Translations under genes and position numbers: made by a program | Notes under the pieces: model-generated | Database searches by the model: none | What the model was told of the DNA's origin: nothing | The model's input: the letters and a program-made list of their open reading frames with translations, nothing else | Shown here: positions 14,001 to 25,956 of the stretch, piece by piece | How positions within the stretch are numbered: position 1 is the stretch's first letter | Layout of the letters: every line of letters starts with the position of its first letter | NCBI GenBank assembly: GCA_020726505.1 | Contig: JAHLEZ010000006.1 | Coordinates: 3,100,001-3,164,000 of the forward strand | Source of the DNA: Leptodontidium sp. MPI-SDFR-AT-0119 | Lineage: Eukaryota; Ascomycota; Leotiomycetes; Helotiales; Leptodontidiaceae | Reading direction: 5' to 3' | Length of the DNA: 64,000 nucleotides

Positions 14001-16980
14001 GCTATACGTCGACTACTAGAAGCTAAATGCCCTATTAAAGAAGGACTTATACTAATCCCTCTAATCGATGAGATAATAGTACATATTTATAAGGCGAAGG
14101 TCTTTATAAAGCTTAATATTTAATAAGCTTTCTACTATATTCGTATGTCCCCTGAGAGCGAAGACTACATGACCTTTTACACTTAATATAGTATATATAA
14201 GTATAAAGTCCTTCCTTTTAGACTTATAAATAGTCCGGCGACTTTCTAGCGATTTATTAACGATATCCTTATAAAGTACCTTAACGACTTTTGTGCGGCT
14301 TATATAAACGACATCTTTATTTACTTATTAACTCCTGAGGAATACGAGGTCTATGTTAAGAAAGTAATAGTAATATTATAGGCACACGGACTTTAAGCTA
14401 ATATTAAGAAGTCTGAGTTTAGTATATAAAAGACAAAGTTCTTGGGATTTATTATTAGCGTTAATAACATAGAAGTAGACTTAGAGAAGATTAGTGTAAT
14501 TAAGGACTAGCGATACGCCGACAATATACAAGGTATATAGAGTTACTTTAGCTTTTGTAACTTTTATTACTAGTTTATTAAAGATTATAGTCGTGTTATA
14601 CGACTCCTCACGATATTTACTAGAAAGGACGTTCCCTTCGTCTTCGATAGCGCCTGTAAGAACGCCTAGAAGACTCTCCGGGAAGCCCTTTAGTCTACGC
14701 CGGTTCTTCGCTATTACGACCTTACTAAGTAAACGCGGCTAGAGACTAATTCCTTTAATAGAGTCGTCGCCGGGATCTTATTTTAACTTTAAGAGGACGA
14801 CACTTTTCACCCTATAGGATACTTCTTTAAGACTATAACGGACCTTGAGTTTAATTACTTAATCTACAATAAAGAAATATTGGCGATTTTCTAGTTATTT
14901 AAGTAATATCGCCTAGAGCTCTTAAGTGCCTAGAAAAATGTCCTTGTTTATATAGACTACTGAGCCCTAAAATACTTTATAACTATTAAGGACCTTACGG
15001 CTAAGTAAGCTTAATAGGCTGAGTTCTTTGTAGACTTTTATTTCACGATTATATATCGTATTAAGACGACTAATACGTTAGCTAATACTTTGTCTTGACG
15101 GGACTAAGACCTTACAGTTATAGAGGCACGTAAGTGGGCTATCCGTAATTAATAGTTAATTTTAAAGGACAAAATCGACCCACAAGTCGCTAGCGACCTT
15201 TAGCTCTCTATCGTCGATCTAATAGACGCCTATATCGAAGTCGTAGAGACAATACCCTTAGCACTTATAGAGGCTATAATCCCGGATTACGACGCTGAGC
15301 CACGTGACGACTTAGAGCTAAAGCCTGAGCCTAATACAAGAGTATTAATCGACTTAGAGACGCCTACCGCGGAGGAGCTCGACTTAAACTCTATAGTAGT
15401 ATATAATATCGCGGAATACGACGTTATTAACTAAGTACTCTTGGCTAATAAGTCGTCTCCTTCGTTAGAGCTTCTCTGACAAAAAGTTAGGGAGTAGTTA
15501 TTAAATTACGAGCTAGCGAACGACAAGTTACTTTTTTAAGGCCGCTTAGAAGTGCCCTTAGAACCGCCGGAGCTTCGTACGACACTTATTCGTTATATAT
15601 ATTTTTAACTTTTAGTAGTATACGCGGGGATTAGAAAGATAAAGGCGTTACTAAGTCGTAAATATCATTAGAACGGCCTTACTATAGACATAGCTCGATA
15701 CGTAGTTAACTATAGTTACTCTCGACAAAAAGCCTGTAGGGATAAGACCCCTGGCTTCTTATACCCCCTGCTAATACTTGCTTAGTCGTATTAATACCTT
15801 ACGATAGACTTTACAAAGTTATTACTAGACAAGTACGGCTATAACTTCGCTATAATTATCGTTGACCGCTTATTTAAGAAACCGGTCTCGATACCTTATA
15901 ATAATATAATTACGGCTAAAGGTATAACTACTCTTTTCCTTGTCTATTAGACTCGACACTTTAGTATACTAGACTCTATTGTCTTAGACCGAGGACTTTA
16001 GTTCGTCTCCTCCTTTTGGAAAGAGTACTGTTGTATTCTTAAGACTAAGGTGAAGCTTATGACGGCGTATAACTCGAACGTCGACGGCTAGACGAAAGTG
16101 ACGAACTAATATATTAAGTAGTGGCTTTGTCCCTTTTGTTATTATTACTAAGACAATTAAAGCGACCTCTTATTAATTATAGATATTACTTAATTAACGT
16201 TATTACACAAGTCCTTAGGCCGCCTGTCTCCTTTCTAATTACTTAACGGCGTTAAGCTAAGGACTTCTTAGGACTTAGTTAACTTAAAGCCGCCGGCTAT
16301 AGTAATAGAGAAACTTAACTATGAGGAGGCTTTATAAGTAACTTTGTAAATAAAGGAGGTTATAGAAGTCGCATAGTCGTCCTTAAAGGACTAGTAAGAG
16401 AAAATAGAACGACTGGCGAACTGTGGGCGACGCGCCGTTAATTAGGACGTTAGCGACTTAGTACTAGTCGACACTTGGAATTAGAACGTTAATTAACCTT
16501 TATAGAAGTTGTCTAATAAGTAGTACGGCCTTATTAAGGTAATCGCTAAGGAAAGAGAGAGTTAGAGAATTAAATTACTAGAGGACTAATTAATTTACCC
16601 TGTCTTCCACTTGCACTCGCTTTATAAGTACGTCAACAACCCCTTGCCGGGATAAGCTAGAGCTACGCCGGCACTTATATAATTATTGCCTAAGTAAGAT
16701 AAGTGGGAAATTAAAGGCATCTTTGGCTTTAAGGTTATATAGAATAAGTTATTCTATTATATTAAGTGGCTAGGCGTCGACGAAGACCTGAAGTAGTACT
16801 TATACTTAGACGCTATAACTACTTCATATATAATTAAGAGGTTCCACTTAGAGTATCTTAATGTTAAAGGCCCGCCAAGAACTCTCCCAAAATGGCTAGA
16901 GGCTTATAACGCTAGTATTAACGACTATAACGACTTAGAAGAAGATATAGTTATAATTATAATTGTGCGAACGTAGTTTT

Positions 16981-16998
16981 TTAGGAGGGGGGGGGTAA
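16981..16998 (+). other. Polypurine tract of element A
   Basis: An uninterrupted GGAGGGGGGGGG run, followed by TAA, lies immediately upstream of the 3' LTR. This is the expected place for plus-strand priming in an LTR retrotransposon and supports + orientation. Confidence 0.8.
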
Positions 16999-17300
16999 TG
17001 TTACGACTTACGATATGCCTCGTATTTTAACTAACACGGGCTCGTAGTATTACTAGCTATACGACGGCGCTAAGCCTAATAGAGAAGACTAGGAGGCGAG
17101 CCTGCGACATATTAACGTAAATAGTACTCGACTACGCTAGGCCTTATTAGGAGGGTCCTTTATGTATATATACTTGAGCCCTCCCTTATAGAGAGCTCTC
17201 CTTTCCTCCTTGTCTTTTCTTCTCGATTCTGAGCGTAACTTTAGGCCTAAATACAAAGCTAGAGTCAACTCGCTGTATCAACCTCTTGCCAGCCGTAACA
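16999..17300 (+). repeat. 3' LTR of element A
   Basis: It is 302 bp, the same length as the 5' LTR and aligned without gaps. Differences from the 5' LTR that I checked are mostly C/T or G/A transitions. It ends GCCGTAACA and is followed by TGGCC. Confidence 0.93.
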
Positions 17301-17305
17301 TGGCC

Positions 17306-20300
17306 TAAGCGCCACAGGCTGTTACTTGAGGGCGGCTTTCAGTGGCTTCAGCACGATCACGTAGGGAAAGTCAACCCTGGCAGCAGCCGATCGGATAAGA
17401 TCGTTTTCTTCCTTTTAGCGCAGAGTGTAGTCTATTTTATAGTACTAAAGCCCGCTATTATAAAGACGAGCTTCGGAGATAATATTAATATAAAATCCTT
17501 TTATTATAATAACGTCGTAAAGGGTTAAATTAAATAACTCCTTATTTAAGTTCTTAAGAGACCCCTTTATAACACGAATTCCGCGTCTCACAATTAAAAT
17601 CTAAGAGCTTTTACACTTTATAATATCCTCTAGTTTAGACTTAATAAATAATCTTAGCTTTAAGAGCGAATAATTATTAATAAGATTAGTTATACTATAA
17701 CTATTAAAAAGAGTACTCGACGACAAAGGGTAGGCTAAGTCTTATATAAAATAGACATTATATTAGTAATCTTTTGCGAGGCTTGAAAGGATTACTACTT
17801 ATACTTATATACCGCTTTTCGCCATTTTATTTAAGATATTTTTAGGGAACGTAGACTTACTTTTGCCCTTATTACCGGCGCTCTTAATAGCGTCCTTAAT
17901 AGCTTAAAGTATTAGTTTATTTAATCTAATCTAGTCTCGTAGTCCCTTTTATTTATTAGTAGTAAAGCGCTGTCGGATTTACTTTACTGTGGCGTTATTT
18001 ATTAGAGGATTTAATCTAATATTTTTATTAAGGTCTTTTATATAGACCTTCTTATAAATAGTAAGTTGAAGTCGAGTATAATTTAACAGGCTTTACTTGT
18101 GAGTCCGATTATTTTAATAAGGACATGACTTCTTATAGAATTTCCCTTTTAAAGGTTTGCGAGCGTCTTTATTAGCTTCTAAAGTCGCTTTATTACTAGA
18201 TAATCGCTTACTAAGGGTGGCGAAGTGTCTATGACCTCAGGTTTTATGGCTTAATAAAAGAGCTTAATACTAAGGACTTGATTTATTAGCGTAGAAGAAG
18301 CGAGCTAGCTGATTAATCGTGTAAGGAGGGGGGAGACCGAGGGTCTCATACTCTTAAATTTTCTTATTTTAACGCGTTACCTACGAACGATTAAAGTTTC
18401 CTGCCGTAATTAAGAAGTTAATTATATTAATCGTTCCTTTTACGTCTAATACTTTATATAACTAAGCTTTCTGAATTAACTCTTAGTAAGACATAATCTA
18501 TACACGAGAGTTACTCTTCCCCTTAGTCTTAAGGGATTCCCGATAGTCGTTTTGTGTCTAAGTTTGAATCGACATTTCCGTTTAGTAAAGTACCTCCTTA
18601 AGAGAGCGAAGGATCGCTTAAATATTTATACGCTTTTCTTGTACTACTCGAGCTATTATAATACTAAAGAATTACTTAGCTATACTCTTTTTAACTTAGT
18701 CGTAGAGTTTAAGGTAATTAAACACTTAAGACTACTAAATTACACTTTAAAAGACGTGCTTTTTAGCCTTAACTTCCACTTACTCTTAGAGTGACTTAGG
18801 GGTTATAAAGTTAGGCCTTATTAATAACGCTAAGAGCGGTTTAAACATTCTAGAGTTGCCCCTTACGCTAAGGGTTAAAGGCGTAAACGTTTAATTGTCT
18901 CCGCCCTCAGAACTTAGGCTAACGATAGTTATACTACTTGTTATAGTACTCGAGGATCTAAGAGCTCTCTTAGCGTTTCCTAGAATTATTACTTAATTAT
19001 TAATTACTTAGGTCTTAAGTTGTTCTCTATAAGTATATATAAAGAGTTAGTAGTTTATATTGTTTTTAGTATTAACTTCCTCCGCGAGCTCTTTAGTAGT
19101 TAAAGGAGTATTATTAAAGATTTTAAATAGAGACGTAATATCTTTTCTATTAAGGTCGACGTATAACTAAAGTCCGAGTATGTTTATTATAAGCGTAAAG
19201 TATATAAACTATATTAACTAATCTTTTAGTTTATTATATAAGATCTTAGACAATTAAAGCCTAATAAGTTCGTTAATACTTGTGGAAGACATATCGAATG
19301 ATCAATATATAATTATAGAATTAAAGGTAGAGGTTAAATAATCGTAAAACTTATTAACTAAAAGTTCTTCTATAAATGCGCCGTGTAGCTTAAATAAGAC
19401 AAGTGTGGCTCTTAACTGTCGTGTAAAAGAAGAGTAGAAGTTTAAGGGGCTTAAAAGATTTTATAATTAAATAAAGGTTTTAGAAAATGTATTTAAAGAT
19501 TAATTAAATTAAGTGTTATCCTCTTAAAGAGAGGAGCTGAAGACTAGGTTTATATACCTAGAATACTTACGCAAGTATACACCAGACCAAAGAACTGCGC
19601 TAGTGCGCGACAAAAGGCCTTTTAATACTTCTTAATAACTTTTAATCGTTAAAAGAGTACTAAATAATCGATTTCTAAGCTTCGAACTACTAGACTTAAA
19701 GCCTTAGGGATCTTTATAAGCCTTATAACTTATCGCCGCATTTTCTTCTAAAGGAAGATTAATACCTTAATTATAATAGTAAATACTTTAAAAGACTTCT
19801 TTAAATAGTACGCTTAATTATTTTTAGAAGTAATATATGCCTCTTAAGCACCTTTAACGCTAGCTAGACCCTAAAAGCCTACTAAACCTTTAGAAATCGG
19901 CCGACTTAGTAATTAAAGGCGTTATATAAGCCTTAATTACTAAAGAACTAAGAGATATAATTACTTTAATTCGTTAAACACTACTTTTTCTTACTAGTAC
20001 GAGACAAAGGCCTAAGAATACTTTAATACGCCTTATTAGCCCTAAGATTCTATAAGGCTGCTAAAGAATTATATAAGCTTATTTTATAGATTATATGCCT
20101 TATAATATACCCGAACTCTCTTAAACGGCTTTTATTAATAGTCTAAGAAGTTTATATTAGTATTAATAAGAGCTTAAAAAAGAAGCTTTTTTTATTTTAC
20201 CGAAAATAGCCCTAAAAGCTAAGCTTAAGAATGCGAGTTACTTAAGGCGTTATTAACTTAAAGCCTTACTTACGTAAAAACACTCCTTTTTAATAAACTT

Positions 20301-20870
20301 TATAATAATAAAAGCCTTAAGAACTAAGCTTTTACTCCTTATAAAAGCCCTAATTATATCTTCTACGACGTGCGGCGCTTACCTTAAAATAAGCCACTAA
20401 GACACTTATAAAGGGGCTAAACGACGTTAAATTATACGTTATAATTAAGTTATTTGTGTATTTATTATAACTCTTTTTAGCTGGGAAAACTTAAAAGTCG
20501 AATTAAAGCTTAAGCTTATATTTATAGCGCTTATAGCGTCGTTAACCTTAGAGAATAGCCGCCGGCTATATTTTTTAGTACTCTTAAGTATTATAAGGCA
20601 TTACTAAGACGTTTAAATAGTAATTATTAATAAAGACTTAACACGGGAAAAAGCTTACGTTATACTTACAAAGGCCGTAGTTAAAAAAAACATTAAAAAT
20701 ATAAGGAATTAAAAATCTTTTTTTACCTTTTAATTTTCTTAGTTAACGGCTTAATAAAAAAGAATATAACGAAGGACTATAAGGCGTTATAAGGCCTCTT
20801 AAGGGATAATAGCGCTAAATAATTTAATAATTATATTACTTTTATTTTAATTTAAGTTAAAAGTATAATC
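17306..20870. other. RIP-degraded repeat DNA of unknown family
   Basis: This stretch is AT-rich and stop-rich in every frame, with only short accidental frames (for example 18552-18794). The first 120 bases (17306-17420) are richer in GC and less mutated than the rest. I could not match any stretch to a reverse transcriptase, integrase or transposase motif. No cellular gene is visible. Confidence 0.6.
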
Positions 20871-20879
20871 GCGACTTTA

Positions 20880-21440
20880 ATTATAATATAAGCTACTTTA
20901 TAACCCACAACTAGCTTACCCTGTGGCTTATACTTAACTTACCTTACGACTTATAATTAGCTTATCTTATAACTCATACTTAACTTACTCGGCGACTCAC
21001 AGCTAGCTTACCGTGCAACTCACACTTAGCTTACTCTGCGACTTATACTTAGCCTACTTTGTAAATCACACCTAGCTTACTTTATAGCTCACGCCTAGTT
21101 TATTTTATAACCCACATTCCACTTACCCTAAGACTACTTTTTTACTTATAATATACTTTATATTTATACTTATACGAGAGTTAAAGAGAAGAAAAAAACA
21201 CTTGTAGTAAGTTAGCGTTATTAAAAACAAATATAACTTAAACCTTAAACCTTGAGACCTACATTTACTTTACCTTATAGTTCACAGTCAACTTGCCCTG
21301 CGACTTATACTTAGCTTACCCTGTGGCTCACACCTAGCCTACCTTGTAGTTCACAATCAACTTACCTTGCGACTTACACCTAACTTACCTTGTGGCTCAC
21401 ACTTAGCTTAACCTAAGGCTCACATTCCATTTATCCTGAG
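20880..21440. repeat. 23-bp minisatellite in two related blocks
   Basis: Two runs (about 20,880-21,125 and 21,260-21,440) consist of degenerate 23-bp units like ACTTAGCTTACCCTGTGGCT plus CAC. Each run ends in the same unit, beginning ATTCCA, and is followed by a matching unique tail of about 100 bp containing ACACTTGTAGTAAGTTAGCG (21,125-21,245 and 21,430-21,545). The whole block was therefore duplicated in tandem after or while the units expanded. Unit differences are mostly transitions, consistent with RIP. Confidence 0.8.
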
Positions 21441-21559
21441 ACTACTTCTCTACTTGTAATATATTGTATATTTGTACTTATACGAGAAATAAAAAACACT
21501 TGTAGTAAGTTAGCGTTATTAGAAACAAATATAGCCTAAACCTCAAACCCTAACCCCCT

Positions 21560-22900
21560 TATCCACAACACCCGGTACGTAATCTACTATGCGAAACCCG
21601 CAATTAACTACTATCTTCGCGGCCTGATTTATATAATATTTAGGGCTTTTTACTATTAGTTCCTAATTATAATATATTATGTCGTAACTCTTTTATTTAG
21701 AATATACGGAAAATGTATATATTTCGCCGCAGGAATAGTTTTCATTATAATAAGAGGAGAGCCAGTTGTAAATGACCTCGTAGATACTATTATCTAGGCT
21801 AGAGAAGAATGTATTATATACTAATTAGGATATATATTTGTAACTTAAGACTAGAGATAGTAAGGCGAGTAAAAGGATTGCGGTGGCGAGGAGGGGTATT
21901 TTGGAGTTATTTGACGCTCTTGTTAGGGTTTGGGACTTGGACCTGGATCAAGGTGCTGCAACGACTTGTTGTCTTGGAGGAAAAGGCTTAAAAGCTTGAT
22001 AATATTCTAAGATATCGCCCGTAATAATAAACGAAGCAAAACTTATTATTATAATAACGGCGAGTATCACGAGGTATAAGAGTTTATACTAAAATCGCTT
22101 TTAAGTAAGCTCGTCTTTTTTATAAATATCCCTAACAACGACGAGATACTCTACGGGATATTTCGACGCCTCGTCCCACGTTTATAATTAACTAGCGTCA
22201 CATATTACACTCGAAACTTCAACTATAATTGTCAACCAACAAGCTTTTTCGATCATACCGACGTCGAAGTAGTCATAGCAGCCATCATAGCATACGTTGT
22301 ATGCTTCGTCTCTAGCTTTTTCTATCTAATGTGAGGAATTAGAAGATACGTGCACTGAGGCTATGATTTTGCCCGTAAGACGCCAGCCGAAATATCCTGA
22401 TGGAATCGTTGCGATGATGGCGATGAGGAATACAACGCAGCATCTGATCTCAGATGAAGCAGTCATGATTATGCCTAAAGACAGAATAGTACGAGAGGTT
22501 CAATGTGCGAGAGACGTGTAACAGAGAACTTCTGGGATTGAAGACGGCGAGAAGAGACAAGCAGAGGCTGAGAATATTTGATGCCTGAACAACGCCCAAT
22601 TTACTAGCTTCCACGACGCCCTGGAATGCGTTCGCCCGGCTCATACTACGATCAGCTGAAGCCTCGTGTAACAGTCCCTTGAAAGCCGATTGATCAGATC
22701 CAAGATATCCGATCTATTCACTTGAAGACAGGGTACCGATACCTAAGTGTCGAAAGCTTAAAAGAGTCCAAGGAGATTTTAAGGTTCCATTGAGATAACG
22801 AGTAACGGTCAAAGGGCTAGTGGAGAGCTTGACTTGTGAGTGGGCACTTGTTGTTCGGCGGTCGAGCAGGCTTTCAGGCTACGCTCGCTAAAGTTTAGCG
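21560..22900. other. Transition from RIP desert to normal-composition DNA; no gene seen
   Basis: Base composition changes from TA-rich repeat to ordinary fungal sequence at roughly 22,150-22,300. The short frames here (such as 21809-21991 and 22450-22644) have no recognisable domains or splice structure. Confidence 0.6.
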
Positions 22901-22912
22901 ATAACAAGTTTA

Positions 22913-23174
22913 CGAGCCTACCGCCCAAAGTCCGTGTTTTTAGCGACCTTTTCAGGCTTTGCCAAAAACAAGTCATCGAATTCATTATGATACTATTTGA
23001 TATCCACAAACTAATCAGTCTTCATACTCGTACTAATCGTGAGTATCTAGGTTAAGTTGAGTATGCCATAATTGATTTCTTGATTTATAAATAATTAAAT
23101 CTCGATTCAATTTGCTTGAGGCTTGATTTGTTAGCGAGATGCCCTAAAAACACGGACTTTGGGCAGTAGGCTCG
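22913..23174. mobile_element. Harbinger-type MITE with 31-bp terminal inverted repeats
   Basis: The 31-bp ends at 22913-22943 and 23144-23174 are reverse complements with one mismatch and start CGAGCCTAC. They are flanked by TTA on both sides (22910-22912 and 23175-23177), the 3-bp TWA duplication typical of PIF/Harbinger elements. The 262-bp element has no transposase, so it is non-autonomous. It lies about 530 bp upstream of the AAA ATPase gene. Confidence 0.85.
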
Positions 23175-23604
23175 TTACTACTGGCTTCAGCATTCTGAAA
23201 TGTGTCCTTCAACGAAATGGGAACGGCGAACACTCCTGAGAAATCCGAAAATACAAGTTCTACATCATACAAGTGTATGGATGATCTGTCTTATTATAAC
23301 TTTGCATTAGTATCTATTGTGCGAGTTTTGATACAAATAGATGCGGATACTTAAGTCAACAAGTCAGTCGGCTCGTCCCGACCCCTTTCCACCCATTCCC
23401 CGATATCAACAGAAGTTTCGCACGTTATTAATTGATCGCGAAAATCGTCGTGTGATAAACTGTCCTCTTCGTATGGGGATGTGGCCAGAATCCAGCATGT
23501 AGATCTTCACGCAACAGGTTGATGACATTAACAAGAACGAGGGGAAGCTGGTGCCTATTAATAGCGATCTAATGATTGGAAGGATGAGGCACAGTAGTGC
23601 ATAA

Positions 23605-23627
23605 CCCCCCCCCCCCCCCCCCCCCCC
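23605..23627. repeat. 23-nt poly-C run
   Basis: Twenty-three consecutive C residues lie 77 bp upstream of the AAA ATPase start codon. The true length is uncertain because such homopolymers are prone to sequencing error. The opposite strand is G-rich. Confidence 0.9.
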
Positions 23628-23703
23628 TATCTCGACGTGCCCTTTAGAATCTCCACACTTTTTAATTCAATCATCACTACCACACCAGAATCAGACCGCA
23701 AAT

Positions 23704-25688
23704 ATGGCTTCTATTACAGAAGCTGCTACGGATGCCTTCACATTTATCGATCGGACCGTTGACTTTGGCAGCGATGCAAGCAGCCTAAATGAACCCCCTC
23801 AACTCTTCCCCAAATTCGGCGACCTGACATCAGCCAAACTCTCAAATCCCATCCTCCAACTTCTCGAGGATCTTCGAACCAAGTATCCAGAGTATGTCGT
23901 GACATATGCCGATCCAATCAGCCTCAATCTTCTTGCCTTTGCCTTTGCAGGGAATGCCACTGCGACCTTGGACATTGAATCAGATTCCATCTTCCGCATG
24001 CGTGCATGGCAGCAACCTCTGGGTCGAGGAAAAGCGGGATACCTTGCTGAGGCACGTGGGTTTGCAAAGTATCGATATCGATGGGGCAATGAGGATTTTA
24101 TCTTGTATTGCGTTGTGGTGGGGTTTTCGAGTGTGCAGTAAGTTTGGCGATCTGAGGAGAGCTCCCTTCCCGCAAATTGAGGGTCTCAAAAAGACACCTT
24201 GCTGATAGAGGGATCGTAGATATATTCTGAAGGAGCCAGGTCCTGGAGAGACGCAATTATCTCATTCCACCGTTACGGACACTTTTCTCGCCCAAGTCGG
24301 ACTCTGGTCCCACCATGAGCGCAAAGGGATTTATGTCTACGATCAGTATTGGTGTCTAGATGAGGCGCTGTACGATCAAGTGCAGAAGTGAGTTTATCTA
24401 GCAGAACTGCTTAAATCCCCTCCATGATTTGACGACATGCAGAGCTTCATGGGACAAAGTCATCTTGGATCCTCGTATGAAGAAAGAGTTGAAAAGCGTC
24501 AGCGGTCGCTTCTTCGATAGCAAAGATGTCTACGCCGATTTGGGGGTGCCGTGGAAGAGAGGCTTGATCTTCTATGGCCCGGCGGGAAATGGCAAGACTA
24601 TCAGTATCAAGGCTCTGATGCATACGCTTGCAGACCGTAAGGATTCCATCCCCACATTATATGTAAGTCCAATCCCCGTCTTTTCCATGGTTCCTGGGGG
24701 TGCACTGGGTCCAGTTTTGGCCACATACAGACTGCACTCTCCATGACTAAAGCTCCTCACCCAAGCTCTCCAGGGTCATTTGCTGACCTAAACCCCGAAT
24801 CTAGGTCAAGACAGCACCTGCTACCGGCCATATCAGAAATGTGTTCGCCCTGGCACGCGTGATGAGTCCTTGTCTACTGGTTCTTGAGGACATCGACACC
24901 ATCGTCACAGCCCAGACCCGCAGTTACTTCTTCAACGAAGTCGACGGTCTCGAGAACAACGACGGAATCATGATGGTTGCGAGTACAAACCACATGGACA
25001 GACTGGATCCTGGACTCTCTAAACGTCCAAGTCGGTTCGATCGGAAGTACTTGTTTCCCTTGCCCAGTAAGGCAGAAGGATTCAGTACGTGCAGTTCTGG
25101 AGGGAGAAGCTCAAGCCGAAGTCTGAAGTCCAGTTCCCGGAAATTTTGGTGGAACCTATTGCTGGAATCACGTATGATTTCAGTTTTGCGTACATGCAGG
25201 AGGCTTTTGTCTCCTCGTTGCTGGATATTGCACATCGCCACGATGAAGAAGATGAGGATGAATCTGACAAGCTGGCTCGTGGAGGGGGTGGTGACGAAGA
25301 TCTTGAAAAGTACGAGCTCGGGAGAGTGATGAAAGAACAGGTGAAGATGTTGCGAGAGGAGATAGATGGTACCACAATGCCAGAAACCGTGCATCCCACT
25401 GCTCTCGCGACGGATTCTCCAGCACCTCATTCTCATGAATACACGGAGAATGGTCAAGTTGCATCCATAATTCCAGGAGACATCAATTCGCATTGCAACT
25501 CGTGTTCTTCAGGCCTACCCTGCTCGCTGCTTAATATCTCTTCGTCAACCTACAGACCCCACGCAGAAGTACAGTACCTTCCTGTACAGCCATTCCCACT
25601 GTTTTCGAGGCCGGAGTGTCTTGCATTCAATGATCTCACCAATGGTTTTCAAGGGGTGGTGGTATATCCCCAAGATTCGAATACGTAA
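23704..25688 (+). pseudogene. BCS1-like AAA ATPase with one frameshift
   Basis: Exons are 23704-24137, 24220-24387, 24443-24662 and 24805 onward; all introns are GT-AG and phases agree. The product is a AAA-family P-loop ATPase of the fungal BCS1-like type, which remodels proteins by ATP hydrolysis. Walker A GPAGNGKT lies at residues 246-253, Walker B LLVLEDID at about 298-305, and a sensor/arginine-finger stretch (STNHMDRLDP, RPSRFDRKY) follows. The frame breaks near 25076-25082: the family motif continues (QYVQFWREKL) one frame over, as if one A were missing from a GAAAGG run, and then stays open to the stop at 25688 through a long acidic, Ser/Pro-rich tail. The break is either a real lesion or an assembly error. 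Apart from it the gene looks normal. Confidence 0.85.
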
Positions 25689-25956
25689 CTTTCAGGGCTG
25701 ACGCGGAGCCTACATGAGTACGGACAAATCTTCCGAACCCCGCGACTTTGGACAAAGCCACTGGGCGAGAGGCAGGATTTTGAATGGAAAAATGGTCATT
25801 TTGTTTAGCTGAGCATGGAGTTGGTTACAAAGGCCTCAGGGACATGGTGAGAGAGATGGTGAGAGACAAGGTGTGAGACATGATGTGTAGAAGAGATTAT
25901 GGCTATGGTATGTGAAAATATGGAAATAAATTACAGAGGAAAGGAGGATACGCTCC

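Larger units (their letters stand above)
10706..17300 (+). mobile_element. Complete-length but dead Ty3/gypsy chromodomain retrotransposon A
   Basis: The element is 6,595 bp with two 302-bp LTRs and a perfect TGGCC target duplication at 10701-10705 and 17301-17305. In order it shows a gag with a CCHC-type zinc knuckle at about 12524-12565 (the His appears as Tyr, as expected from CAT to TAT), an aspartic protease trace near 12810, reverse transcriptase at about 13900-14500 (LFVKKADNSLRLYVDY), RNase H, an integrase core at about 15790-16120 (IIVDRLFKKP, then LDRGL), and a chromodomain at about 16690-16800 (YIKWLG). The purine run before the 3' LTR is a good polypurine tract. All frames carry many stops at former CAA, CAG and TGG codons, so it cannot move by itself. 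Confidence 0.93.

Noticed and set aside
17286..17528. 80-codon frame starting in the LTR of element A
   Set aside because: Crosses the LTR end and target duplication; no domain.
20880..21440. CRISPR-like regular array
   Set aside because: Units are directly adjacent without unique spacers, and the genome is fungal; it is a minisatellite.
21535..21570. AAACCCTAACCCCC resembling telomere repeats
   Set aside because: A single imperfect unit at the end of the minisatellite tail; no TTAGGG array, so not evidence of a telomere.
22840..23055. Overlapping frames on both strands near the MITE
   Set aside because: They cross the inverted repeat of the MITE and lack domains or splice context.
25063..25085. 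Tiny intron to explain the AAA ATPase frame break
   Set aside because: The only GT...AG span is about 19 bp, too short for a fungal intron.
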